From CAZNPW01 sp964575185 (GTDB lineage Bacteria > Pseudomonadota > Alphaproteobacteria > Rhodobacterales > Rhodobacteraceae): a stretch of 36,331 bases of DNA. A program made the translations under genes and the position numbers. Of this stretch, positions 8,313 through 15,533 are shown in pieces. The notes beneath the pieces are model-generated. The model had not been told where the DNA came from and ran no database searches. It was given only the letters and a program-made list of their open reading frames with translations. How positions within the stretch are numbered: position 1 is the stretch's first letter; each line of letters begins with the position of its first letter. The stretch covers positions 1 to 36,331 of the forward strand of contig CAZNPW010000030.1 of the NCBI GenBank assembly GCA_964575185.1, given 5' to 3'.

Positions 8313-9254
8313 TCATTTCCGCACCGCCCCGAAGGTGATCCCGCGCAGAAGGTGCCTGCGCAGCAGGATCGTGAAGACCATGACCGGCAGCAGGAACAGC
8401 GTCGCCGCCGCCGCGACGGCGGGCCAGTCCTGGCCGCCGACGCCGATGATCGTCGGGATGAAGGGCGGCGCCGTCTGCGCCGTCCCGGAGGTCAGCAGCA
8501 CCGCGAAGGCGTATTCGTTCCAGGCGAAGATCAGGCAGAAGATCGCCGTCGCCGCGATCCCGGTCACCGCCTGCGGCAGGACCACCTTCCGGAAGGCCTG
8601 GAACCGCGTGTAGCCGTCGATCAGCGCGGCCTCCTCGTATTCGCGCGGGATCTCGTCGATGAACCCCTTCAGCAGCCACACCGCGAGGCTGATGTTCACG
8701 CCGGTGTAGAGCAGGATCATCCCCAGATGCGTGTCGCTGAGGCCGAGGTTGCGGAACATGAGGAAGATCGGGATCGCCACCGCGATGGGCGGCATCATCC
8801 GGGTCGACAGGATGAAGAACAGCAGGTCGTCCTTCAGCGGCACCCGGAAGCGGCTGAAGGCATAGGCCGCGAGCGTGCCGAGGACCACGGCGAGGAAGGT
8901 CGACCCGAAGCCGATGATGATCGAGTTCACGAACCGCTCGCCGTAGCGCGACGGCCCCGCGATCACCATGCCCTGGCCGCGGACGATGGCGTCGTACCAG
9001 GTCTCGGGCGGCGGCAGGGCCGCGAACTCCTCCTGCGCCACGCGGGTGCGCGTGGTGAAGAGGTTGACGTAGCCCTCGAGGCTGAACTCGGACACGAGCT
9101 TCGGCGGATAGGCGATGCTGTCCTGCCCGGTCTTGAAGCCGGTGGAGATGATCCACAGAAGCGGCAGCAGCGTGATGACCGCGTAGAGCGAGACCAGGAC
9201 GCCCGCGATCCACTTCGCGCGGGGGCCGGGTTCGGTGACGGACCAGGCGGTCAT
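8313..9254 (-). CDS. Sugar ABC transporter permease, MalG/UgpE type
   Basis: A 313-residue integral membrane subunit. An N-terminal helix (about 16-37) is followed by a periplasmic loop (about 45-115) and further helices. The EAA loop is EEAALIDGYTRFQAFRKVVLP, near residue 210, which docks on the ATPases. The C-terminus LRRHLLRGITFGAVRK is typical of MalG-type permeases. The frame is open for 49 more codons upstream, but that part is the palindromic repeat at 9264-9392; the ATG at 9254 (MTAWSVTEPG) is the sensible start. Pairs with the MalF-type permease next to it. Confidence 0.92.
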   Translation of the reverse strand: MTAWSVTEPGPRAKWIAGVLVSLYAVITLLPLLWIISTGFKTGQDSIAYPPKLVSEFSLEGYVNLFTTRTRVAQEEFAALPPPETWYDAIVRGQGMVIAGPSRYGERFVNSIIIGFGSTFLAVVLGTLAAYAFSRFRVPLKDDLLFFILSTRMMPPIAVAIPIFLMFRNLGLSDTHLGMILLYTGVNISLAVWLLKGFIDEIPREYEEAALIDGYTRFQAFRKVVLPQAVTGIAATAIFCLIFAWNEYAFAVLLTSGTAQTAPPFIPTIIGVGGQDWPAVAAAATLFLLPVMVFTILLRRHLLRGITFGAVRK

Positions 9255-9263
9255 GCCGCGCCC

Positions 9264-9392
9264 CCCTCTCCCCCGTCCCCTCTCCCGCGGGAGAGGGAGG
9301 CGCAGGCGGTGCCGCGGTGCCGGGCCACCGGCGCAGCGCCGGGCGCCAGGGTCACCCCTCTCCCTGGGGGGGAGAGGGGCCGGGGGAGAGGG
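9264..9392. repeat. Nested palindromic element between the two permease genes
   Basis: The ends CCCTCTCCCCCG (9264-9275) and CGGGGGAGAGGG (9381-9392) are a perfect 12-bp inverted repeat. Inside are two more hairpins: CCCTCTCCC/GGGAGAGGG (9278-9286 with 9289-9297) and CCCCTCTCCC/GGGAGAGGGG (9355-9364 with 9370-9379). This is a BIME-like design. A smaller relative is at 31808-31829. It fills nearly the whole gap between the permease genes. Confidence 0.85.
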
Positions 9393-9408
9393 TTGCGCCA
9401 CGCGGCCA

Positions 9409-10356
9409 TCACCGCTCCTTCACCTTGTTCAGCGCCTTGACGTAGATGCTCGCCAGCCCGAACACCGTCACGAAGAGGATGATCGCGTAGGCGCTCGAAT
9501 AGCCCGTACGCCATTTCTCGAACGCTTCGCGCTTCAGCTCGATGGAGGTGAGCAGCGTCTCGTTCCCCGGCCCGCCGCCGGTCAGCAGGTTCACCATGTC
9601 GAACATCTTGAAGTTCTCGATGCCGCGGAACAGCACGGCCAGCATCAGGAAGGGCAGGACCATCGGGATCGTGATCGTCCAGAACTGCCGCCACTTGCTC
9701 GCGCGATCCACCTCGGCCGCCTCGTAGATGTAGTCGGGGATCGACCGCAGCCCCGCGAGGCAGATCAGCATCACGAAGGGCGTCCACATCCAGGTGTCGA
9801 CGATGACGATCGCCCAGGGCGCCCAGCCGCCCGGCCCGAGCATGGAGAAGCTGTTGGCCGGGATGCCCGTCACCAGCTCCACCGCGTAGTTGAACAGCCC
9901 GATCTGCGGCTGGTAGAGGAAGGTCCAGAAGTTGCCGACGACCGCGGGCGACAGCATCATCGGCAGCACGATCAGCGTCGTCACCAGATCGTTGCCGCGG
10001 AACTTGCGGTTGATCGCCCAGGCGAGCGCGAAGCCCAAGAGCACCTGGAACACCAGCGTCCAGATCAGGAAAACCGCCGTCGTCTGCATGTTGGCCCAGG
10101 TGCCCTCGTCGGTCAGGATGCGCGCGTAGTTGCGCAGGCCGACCCACTCCACCGGCTCGGCCGTCCGGTTGGCGCGGTAGTTCGTGAAGCTCAGGTAGAT
10201 CGTCCAGATCAGCGGGAAGATGTTGATCGCCAGCAGCAGGAAGATCGTGGGTGCCACGAAGATCCAGGCGATCGCGCGGTCCGACAAGCCGCGGATGCGG
10301 CGTGCGGCCCCCTGCGGGGTCGCGCGGGCGAGGCTCTCTGCGGCGGTGTCGAGCAT
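9409..10356 (-). CDS. Sugar ABC transporter permease, MalF/UgpA type
   Basis: A 315-residue membrane subunit with about six helices. The first (about 29-51, AWIFVAPTIFLLLAINIFPL) is followed by a periplasmic loop containing FTNYRANRT. The EAA loop is EAAEVDRASKWRQFWTITIP near residue 212. LLTGGGPGNET in the last third is a hallmark of sugar permeases of this class. ATG at 10356 begins MLDTAAESLA. It is separated from the binding-protein gene by 117 bp containing two hairpins, which probably lower permease expression relative to the binding protein. Confidence 0.93.
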   Translation of the reverse strand: MLDTAAESLARATPQGAARRIRGLSDRAIAWIFVAPTIFLLLAINIFPLIWTIYLSFTNYRANRTAEPVEWVGLRNYARILTDEGTWANMQTTAVFLIWTLVFQVLLGFALAWAINRKFRGNDLVTTLIVLPMMLSPAVVGNFWTFLYQPQIGLFNYAVELVTGIPANSFSMLGPGGWAPWAIVIVDTWMWTPFVMLICLAGLRSIPDYIYEAAEVDRASKWRQFWTITIPMVLPFLMLAVLFRGIENFKMFDMVNLLTGGGPGNETLLTSIELKREAFEKWRTGYSSAYAIILFVTVFGLASIYVKALNKVKER

Positions 10357-10368
10357 GCGCGTGATCCC

Positions 10369-10396
10369 GTAGGATGGGCATTCCTGCCCATCCTAC
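10369..10396. repeat. REP-like perfect hairpin between binding-protein and permease genes
   Basis: GTAGGATGGGCA and TGCCCATCCTAC form a perfect 12-bp stem around TTCC. Its position, between the binding-protein and first permease genes, is the same as the REP element in the E. coli malE-malF gap, where such structures protect the upstream message. The sequence type is a widespread extragenic palindrome. Confidence 0.85.
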
Positions 10397-10438
10397 CCGT
10401 TGGCCGAGGCGATCTCCGCCCCGGCGTTGTGTCAGGGG

Positions 10439-10456
10439 CCCCGGCCTGCGCCGGGG
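10439..10456 (-). terminator. GC-rich hairpin after the binding-protein gene
   Basis: CCCCGGC and GCCGGGG form a perfect 7-bp stem around CTGC, 17 bp after the binding-protein stop codon. GTCA (10431) and TGAC (10460) extend it discontinuously. No T-run follows, so it is a candidate for partial termination or 3'-end protection, not a full intrinsic terminator. Confidence 0.5.
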
Positions 10457-10473
10457 GTGTGACGCTGGCGCGT

Positions 10474-11790
10474 CTAGAGCTTGCCTTCGTCCTCGAAGGT
10501 CTCGGTCCAGTCGGCGATCAGGCCGTCGAGCGCCTCTTGCGCGGTGCCGTTGCCGGCCACGACGTAGTTGTGCAGCCGCTCCTGCATCGCCGACAGGAGC
10601 GTCGCATAGGCCGGCTCCTGCCAGAAGTCCTGGACGTTCGCCATGGCCTTCAGGAAGTCGGCGGCGAAGGGCGCGCTGTCGGGGAAGGACGGGTCGTTCA
10701 GCACCGCGTTCGACACCGAATAGCCGCCCATCGACCACCATTTCTTCTGCACGTCATCCTGGGCGAACCATTTGATGTAGGCCAGCGCGCCGTCCATGTT
10801 GTCGGTGTTGGCCACGACGCTGATCCCCTGCCCGCCCAGCGTGCTGGCCGCGACCTTCTGGCTCGGGTTCACGAAGAAGCCGATCTTGTCGCCGCCGACG
10901 TTGGGGTCGGCATAAAGGCCCGGGAAGAAGGCGAACCAGTTCATCGCCATCGCCACCTGGCCCGACTTGAAGGCGTCGAGCGACTGTTCCATGTAGGCGT
11001 TGTCATAGCCCGGCGGCGTGCAGCAGTCGTAGATCGCCTTGTACATCTCCAGCCCCGCGACCGCGTCGGGGGAGTTGACCGCCCCCTCCATGTCGTACTT
11101 GCCGGGCGTCATCTCGTACTTGAAGCCGTAGGGGTAGAGCGCGCTCGTGGCACCCATCGTGATCCCTTCGGACCCCCGCTCGGTGAAGATCGACACGCCG
11201 TAGACCGTGTTGCCGTCGATCTGGCGGTTCTGGAAGAACTCGGCCACCTCCTTCAGCTCGGTCCAGGTCGCGGGCGGGGCGATGTCGCGGCCGTATTTGG
11301 CCTTGAACTCCTCCATGATCTCGGGCCGGCCGAACCAGTCCTTGCGGTAGAACCAGCCGTTCGCATCGCCCATCGCGGGCAGCGCAAAGTAGTTCTCGGT
11401 CCCCTTGGGCCAGGTCGAATAGGCGTAGACCGCGGCCGGCAGGAAATCGGCCATGCTGATGCCCGAGGACGCGAAGAAGTCGTTCAGCTTGACGTACCAG
11501 CCGTTCTCGGCCGCGCCGCCGATCCACTGGCTGTCCCCGATCAAGAGGTCGCAGAGCTGCCCGCCCGAGTTCAGCTCGTTCAGCATCCGGTCGGCGAAGT
11601 TGGGCCAGGGGATGAACTCGAAGTTCATCTTGGTCCCCGACTGCGCCTCGAAATCTTTCGACAGCTCCACCAGCGCGTTGGCCGGGTCCCATGCGGCCCA
11701 GCACAGCGTCAGCTGGTCGCCCTGCGCGCTGGCCGCGCCGGCAACCGCGATCGTCATGGCTGCGGAGGCAGCCAGGGTGCGCAATTTCAT
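10474..11790 (-). CDS. Sugar ABC transporter substrate-binding protein (periplasmic)
   Basis: A 438-residue extracellular solute-binding protein of the MalE-like family 1 fold. The signal peptide MKLRTLAASAAMTIAVAGAASAQG is about 22 residues with cleavage after ASA. The mature protein contains many Trp and Tyr residues (WAAWDPANALVE, NGWFYRKDWFG), usual for carbohydrate binding. GGGAGG lies 7 bases upstream of the ATG at 11790, the best ribosome site of the operon, fitting a highly made component. First gene after lacI in the operon. The substrate cannot be read from sequence; the linked dihydroxyacetone kinase suggests dihydroxyacetone, a polyol or a sugar that yields it. Confidence 0.93.
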   Translation of the reverse strand: MKLRTLAASAAMTIAVAGAASAQGDQLTLCWAAWDPANALVELSKDFEAQSGTKMNFEFIPWPNFADRMLNELNSGGQLCDLLIGDSQWIGGAAENGWYVKLNDFFASSGISMADFLPAAVYAYSTWPKGTENYFALPAMGDANGWFYRKDWFGRPEIMEEFKAKYGRDIAPPATWTELKEVAEFFQNRQIDGNTVYGVSIFTERGSEGITMGATSALYPYGFKYEMTPGKYDMEGAVNSPDAVAGLEMYKAIYDCCTPPGYDNAYMEQSLDAFKSGQVAMAMNWFAFFPGLYADPNVGGDKIGFFVNPSQKVAASTLGGQGISVVANTDNMDGALAYIKWFAQDDVQKKWWSMGGYSVSNAVLNDPSFPDSAPFAADFLKAMANVQDFWQEPAYATLLSAMQERLHNYVVAGNGTAQEALDGLIADWTETFEDEGKL

Positions 11791-11882
11791 CCGTCATCCT
11801 CCCCTCGGCAGGTTCGGCCGGACCGGCCCCCTGCACTGCCCCGACCTTAGGCAAAGCCCCCGCAACCGCGCAATACCTTTCT

Positions 11883-11898
11883 TGAGGTACGTTCCTCA
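11883..11898. promoter_or_regulatory. Candidate LacI-family operator before the binding-protein gene
   Basis: TGAGGTACGTTCCTCA is a near-perfect palindrome with the central CG typical of LacI-family sites. It lies 93 bp before the binding-protein start codon, in the only gap between lacI and the operon. Its first ten bases recur exactly at 12963-12972 before lacI itself, which supports a shared site for this regulator. Confidence 0.6.
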
Positions 11899-11912
11899 CC
11901 AAACCGTTTTGA
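11899..11912. promoter_or_regulatory. Second palindrome resembling the agl operator
   Basis: CCAAACCGTTTTGA directly abuts the first operator. It differs at three positions from CCAAACCGCTTTGG at 22747-22760 in the aglE-aglR gap. Both have an AAA/TTT dyad around a central CG. It may let AglR or a third LacI-family protein act on this operon. Confidence 0.45.
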
Positions 11913-11918
11913 CCCTTG

Positions 11919-12929
11919 TCAGACCGGCGGCAGGTTCTCGGAAATCACGATCTCGATGCGGATCTGCTCCTGCGCCTCGTCGATCGCCGTGCCGTCGATT
12001 CGCGCCCGCAGCACCCGCTGGGCCGAGCGGATCAGGTGCCCGGGGTTCTGCGCGATCACCGCCGCGATCTCGCCCGACACCAGGCTTGCCCGGGTATGGG
12101 GGGTCAGCTCGTGCGCGATCACCACCGGGTGCTGCCCGCGCGCCCCGAGGTGCCGCGTCAGCACCCGCAGCCCCGCGCCCAGCATGTAGACCCCCTGCAC
12201 CTCGCCCAGCGCGTCGAGCGCCGCCTGCATGAGCGCGGGGTCGCCGTGCGCCTCGACGGTCGGCAGCACCGTCACGCCGGGAAAGTCGCGCAGGGCGACC
12301 GCATCGAACCCCGCGCGCCGCTCAACCGCCTCCATCAGCTGCATCGACTGCGCCACGACCGCGACCCGGCCCCGCCCGCCGAGGTAGCGGCCCATGAGCA
12401 CCCCGGCCGTCCGCCCCGCCGCGCGGTTGTCGATCCCGACGAAGCGGTCGCGGCCGGTGTTGGGCAGGTCCGACACCAGCGCCAGCACCACCAGCCCCGC
12501 CGCCTGCAGCCCGCGGATCGCGTCGCGCAGCACCGGCGTCTCGGGCGCCATGATCGCCACGCCGTCCACCCCCGCCGCCGGCAGCCGCGCCAGGAGCGCG
12601 GCGGTCGCATGCGGGTCCTCGGCCGGCACGCGGTGCACGGTCAGCCGCGTCCGCGCCTGCTCGGCCCGCCGCACCTCGGCCTCGAGCCGCGCGGCCAGCC
12701 CGTCGACGAACTGCGCGCCCGAGTCGGGCAGCACGAAGGCGAGGCGATAGCTCCGCCCCCGCGCCAGGTTCGCCGCCGCCACGTCGCGCACGTAGCCGAT
12801 CCGCGCGATGGCGTCGTTGACGGCGGCCACCGTCTGCGCCCGCACCCCCGGCCGGGCGTTAAGCACCCGGTCCACCGTGGCCAGGCTCACCCCCGCCGCC
12901 CGCGCAAGATCGTTGACCGTCGGCCGCAT
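11919..12929 (-). CDS. LacI-family transcriptional regulator of the transporter operon
   Basis: A 336-residue regulator. The N-terminal helix-turn-helix (about 3-25) reads TVNDLARAAGVSLATVDRVL, with Asp where many LacI proteins have Ser in TVSRVL. The rest is a periplasmic-binding-protein-like sugar-sensing domain (PSG-type residues in FVLPDSGAQFV, FVGIDNRAAGRTAG). ATG at 12929 has GGGGAG 6 bases upstream. It is transcribed in the same direction as the transporter operon, 128 bp ahead of it. A copy of the candidate operator lies 34 bp before its start codon, so it probably represses itself as well as the operon, with a sugar as inducer. Confidence 0.92.
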   Translation of the reverse strand: MRPTVNDLARAAGVSLATVDRVLNARPGVRAQTVAAVNDAIARIGYVRDVAAANLARGRSYRLAFVLPDSGAQFVDGLAARLEAEVRRAEQARTRLTVHRVPAEDPHATAALLARLPAAGVDGVAIMAPETPVLRDAIRGLQAAGLVVLALVSDLPNTGRDRFVGIDNRAAGRTAGVLMGRYLGGRGRVAVVAQSMQLMEAVERRAGFDAVALRDFPGVTVLPTVEAHGDPALMQAALDALGEVQGVYMLGAGLRVLTRHLGARGQHPVVIAHELTPHTRASLVSGEIAAVIAQNPGHLIRSAQRVLRARIDGTAIDEAQEQIRIEIVISENLPPV

Positions 12930-12962
12930 CCCGGCTCCCCCGCGCGACTATCGGACGGCGCG

Positions 12963-12978
12963 TGAGGTACGTCAATCA
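12963..12978. promoter_or_regulatory. Candidate autoregulatory operator before lacI
   Basis: TGAGGTACGTCAATCA matches 13 of 16 positions of the site at 11883-11898, with the left half identical. It lies 34-49 bp before the lacI start codon, where binding would block the lacI promoter. Confidence 0.5.
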
Positions 12979-13001
12979 CGACGGAGGTGCCACCGCCCCC
13001 C

Positions 13002-13030
13002 TTGCACCCGGGACGCCGATGCCCTACTCC
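13002..13030 (+). promoter_or_regulatory. Promoter of the tRNA-Cys gene
   Basis: TTGCAC (13002-13007) and TACTCC (13025-13030) are separated by 17 bp. The -10 box ends 11 bp before the tRNA 5' end, the expected distance. Confidence 0.45.
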
Positions 13031-13041
13031 CGTCCCACTCC

Positions 13042-13115
13042 GGCGGGTTGGCGGAGAGGTTACGCAGCGGATTGCAAATCCGTGAAGACCGGTTCGATTC
13101 CGGTACCCGCCTCCA
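13042..13115 (+). tRNA. tRNA-Cys (anticodon GCA)
   Basis: A 74-nt tRNA gene with the acceptor stem GGCGGGT paired to ACCCGCC, discriminator T and encoded CCA at 13113-13115. The anticodon GCA is at 13074-13076 in the loop ATTGCAAAT. The T-arm contains GGTTCGATTCC. All arms fold without mismatches that I can see. It lies between divergent lacI and the flavin reductase gene, which begins only 19 bp after the CCA. Confidence 0.97.
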
Positions 13116-13134
13116 CCTGCCCCCGGGGCTGCGC

Positions 13135-13713
13135 ATGTTCTACCGCCCCGCCGACGGCCACGGGCTGCCGCACAACCCGTTCAACGCCATCGTCGCGCCG
13201 CGCCCGATCGGCTGGATCTCGACCCGCGGGCCCAGCGGCGACAACCTCGCGCCCTACTCCTTCTTCAACGCGGTCGCCTACAGCCCGCCGCAGGTGATGT
13301 TCGCCTCGACCGGCATCAAGGACACGCTCCGCGCGATCCGCGCCAGCGGCGTCTTCGCGGTCAACGTGGTGTCCGCGGCCATGCTGCAGGCGATGTCGGA
13401 CACCTCCGCCGCGTTCCCGCCCGGCACCGACGAGTTCCTGGCTTGCGGCATCGCCAAGGGCGAATGCACCAGCATCGACGCGCCCTGCGTCGCGGACGCC
13501 CCCGCCGTGCTCGAGTGCCGGGCCACCCGCGAGGTCGCGCTCGCGGGCACGGACAACGTCGTGACCTTCGGCGAGGTCACGGGCATCCGCATCGACGACG
13601 CCTGCCTGACCGACGGCCGCTTCGACCTGACCCGCGTCCAGCCCGCGGCGCGGCTCGGCTACCACGACTACGCCGTCGTCCGCGACCTTCTGACCCTCCG
13701 CCGCCCCACCTGA
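13135..13713 (+). CDS. Flavin reductase family protein (FMN-binding split barrel)
   Basis: A 192-residue member of the flavin reductase-like / DIM6-NTAB family, which binds FMN in a split-barrel fold. Conserved segments include NPFNAIVAPRPIGWIST (about 14-30), NLAPYSFFNAVAYSPPQVMFAS (about 37-58) and GVFAVNVVS (about 73-81). Proteins like this reduce flavin for partner monooxygenases or serve as oxidoreductases; the substrate is unknown here. The ATG at 13135 gives the usual MFYRPADGHG beginning. There is no good ribosome site, only CCCCGGGG upstream, and the gene may share a transcript with tRNA-Cys. Confidence 0.88.
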   Translation: MFYRPADGHGLPHNPFNAIVAPRPIGWISTRGPSGDNLAPYSFFNAVAYSPPQVMFASTGIKDTLRAIRASGVFAVNVVSAAMLQAMSDTSAAFPPGTDEFLACGIAKGECTSIDAPCVADAPAVLECRATREVALAGTDNVVTFGEVTGIRIDDACLTDGRFDLTRVQPAARLGYHDYAVVRDLLTLRRPT

Positions 13714-13714
13714 T

Positions 13715-13783
13715 CCTCTTTCCGGACCCAAATACTCCCCGCGGAGCGCGGCGGAGCGGGGCCTGCGCAGCCAGGACCGCGAC
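13715..13783 (+). repeat. Dispersed intergenic element, copy A (69 bp)
   Basis: It begins 1 bp after the flavin reductase stop codon. Its first 25 and last 32 bases are identical to the reverse complement of copy B (25106-25173); only the 11-12 bp middle differs. The core CCCAAATACTCCC is also in copy C (25415-25450). It may be a conserved 3'-end or RNA-processing element of this lineage. Confidence 0.8.
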
Positions 13784-13902
13784 AGGAAAGGCGTGCGCGC
13801 GCAGCGCGCGCAATGCACGATGCGTCCCCGCCGGGCACACCGACGGGTGACTTGCCCGGCCCTGCGCGCGCCTTACCTCGCCGCCACAGAAAGGCGGCCG
13901 GC

Positions 13903-14064
13903 ATGCGCATCTCCCTCCTCCCCGCAGCCCTCCTCCTCGCCGCAGGCGGCGCGATGCTGCCGCTCGCGGTCCTCGCGCACCATGGCGCGGTGGACGGCGC
14001 GGCGCGCGAACGGCCCGCAGCGGGGCCGACCTGCGCCAGCGCAGTCGGCGCGACTGCCTGCTGA
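13903..14064 (+). CDS. Small exported protein of unknown function
   Basis: A possible 53-residue protein beginning MRISLLPAALLLAAGGAM. It has a signal-peptide-like hydrophobic core, followed by a short mature part with two cysteines, one of them the last residue. AAAGG lies about 9 bases before the ATG at 13903. The frame is open upstream to 13813, but the hydrophobic start favours 13903. No family recognised. It ends 85 bp before mtnP. Confidence 0.4.
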   Translation: MRISLLPAALLLAAGGAMLPLAVLAHHGAVDGAARERPAAGPTCASAVGATAC

Positions 14065-14149
14065 CCGCCGCGCGCCGACGGCGGGACGGCGGGTTGCCAT
14101 GGCCCGACCCCCCGCGCTACCCCTGCAAAGCGGACGGGGGGCGCAGGCG

Positions 14150-15004
14150 ATGCAGACGATGCTCGGGGTGATCGGCGGGTCGGGCCTCTACGCCATGCCG
14201 GGGGTGGAGGGCGGCTCCTGGGTCGCCGTCGACACGCCCTTCGGGGCAGCGTCCGACAACCTCTTCATCGGCCGCCTGTCAGGCCTGCCCGTGGCCTTCC
14301 TGCCCCGCCACGGGCGCGGCCACGTCCACACCCCCACCACCGTCCCCTACCGCGCCAACATCGCTGCGCTGAAGCTCGCGGGCGTGACCGACATCGTCGC
14401 CGTCTCGGCCTGCGGGTCGCTGCGCGACCACCTCGCGCCCGGCACGATCGTGCTGCCCGACCAGCTGATCGACCGCACCTACGCGCGCGAAAAGTCGTTC
14501 TTCGGTGCGGGCCTCGTCGCCCATGCAGGCTTCGCCGACCCCTTCTGCGCCCGCCTCTCCGGCCTGATCGCCGCCCCGGCGCACCGCGGCGGCACTTACG
14601 TCGCGATGGAGGGGCCGCAGTTCTCCACCCGCGCCGAAAGCACCATGCACCGCGCGCTCGGGGCCGACATCGTCGGCATGACCGCCGCCCCCGAGGCCAA
14701 GCTCGCGCGCGAGGCCGAGATGTGCTACGCGCTCGCCGCCATGGTCACCGACTGGGACGCCTGGCGCGACGGCGCGGCGGTGGACGTGGCGCAGGTGGTG
14801 GCGACGCTCCGGGCCAACGGGCAGGCCGGGCAGGCGCTCGTCGCGTGGCTGGCCGCCGCCCTCCCGCCCGCGCGCGACCCCTGCCCCTGCGGCTGCGACC
14901 GCGCGCTCGCCCACGCGATCATGACCGCCCCCGCCGCCCGCGACCCCGCCATGGTCGCGCGCCTCGCCCCCATCGCCGGCCGCGTTCTGAAGGACACCGC
15001 ATGA
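14150..15004 (+). CDS. mtnP: S-methyl-5'-thioadenosine phosphorylase
   Basis: A 284-residue phosphorylase that splits 5'-methylthioadenosine into adenine and 5-methylthioribose 1-phosphate. Visible family motifs are GGSGLY (9-14), FLPRHGRGH with the phosphate-binding Arg-His, ACGSLR, MEGPQFSTRAES and GMTAAPEAKLAREAE. The C-terminus contains a PCPCGC cysteine cluster, seen in some homologues. The ATG at 14150 gives MQTMLGVIGGSG, the normal start. Its TGA overlaps the apt start codon (ATGA), so the enzyme that releases adenine is coupled to the one that re-uses it. Confidence 0.95.
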   Translation: MQTMLGVIGGSGLYAMPGVEGGSWVAVDTPFGAASDNLFIGRLSGLPVAFLPRHGRGHVHTPTTVPYRANIAALKLAGVTDIVAVSACGSLRDHLAPGTIVLPDQLIDRTYAREKSFFGAGLVAHAGFADPFCARLSGLIAAPAHRGGTYVAMEGPQFSTRAESTMHRALGADIVGMTAAPEAKLAREAEMCYALAAMVTDWDAWRDGAAVDVAQVVATLRANGQAGQALVAWLAAALPPARDPCPCGCDRALAHAIMTAPAARDPAMVARLAPIAGRVLKDTA

Positions 15005-15531
15005 AGACCGTCAAGGACTACATCCGCACCATCGCGGACTTCCCGCACGAGGGCATCCTCTTCCGCGATGTCACGACCCTCTTCGCCGACCCGCGCGGCT
15101 TCCGCATGGCGGTGGACCAGCTCCTCGCCCCCTACGCGGGCCTGCGCATCGACAAGGTCGCGGGGCTCGAGGCGCGGGGGTTCATCCTCGGCGGCGCGGT
15201 CGCGCACCAGCTCTCGACCGGCTTCGTCCCGATCCGCAAGAAGGGCAAGCTCCCCGGACGCACCATCGCGCAGGACTACGTGCTGGAATACGGCCAGGCG
15301 GTGGTCGAGGTCCACGACGACGCGATGAAGCCCGGCGAGAAGGTGCTGCTGGTCGACGATCTCCTCGCCACCGGCGGCACCGCCGAGGCCGGGATCCGGC
15401 TGATCGAGCGCCTGGGCGCCGAGGTCATCGGCTGCGCCTTCGTCATCGACCTGCCCGACCTCGGCGGCCGGGCGAAGCTCGAGGCGATGGGCATGGAGGT
15501 CCACGCGCTGTGTGCCTTCGAGGGGCTGTAG
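15001..15531 (+). CDS. apt: Adenine phosphoribosyltransferase
   Basis: A 176-residue cytoplasmic enzyme that makes AMP from adenine and PRPP. The PRPP-binding loop is VLLVDDLLATGGTA (about 118-131). GLEARGFILGGAVA and the flexible-loop region KKGKLPGRT are also typical. The start overlaps the mtnP stop by 4 bases. It ends 2 bp before the convergent ccdB gene, leaving no room for an intrinsic terminator. Confidence 0.96.
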   Translation: MKTVKDYIRTIADFPHEGILFRDVTTLFADPRGFRMAVDQLLAPYAGLRIDKVAGLEARGFILGGAVAHQLSTGFVPIRKKGKLPGRTIAQDYVLEYGQAVVEVHDDAMKPGEKVLLVDDLLATGGTAEAGIRLIERLGAEVIGCAFVIDLPDLGGRAKLEAMGMEVHALCAFEGL

Positions 15532-15533
15532 CC

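Noticed and set aside
9255..9401. N-terminal extension of the MalG-type permease
   Set aside because: The 49 extra codons are made of the palindromic repeat; homologues start near the helix preceded by MTAWSV-like sequence.
9235..11850. 871-codon open frame on the + strand
   Set aside because: Runs antisense through a permease and the binding protein; composition is shadow-like.
13042..13115. Integration site use of tRNA-Cys
   Set aside because: No integrase gene and no duplicated tRNA 3' end seen in the window.
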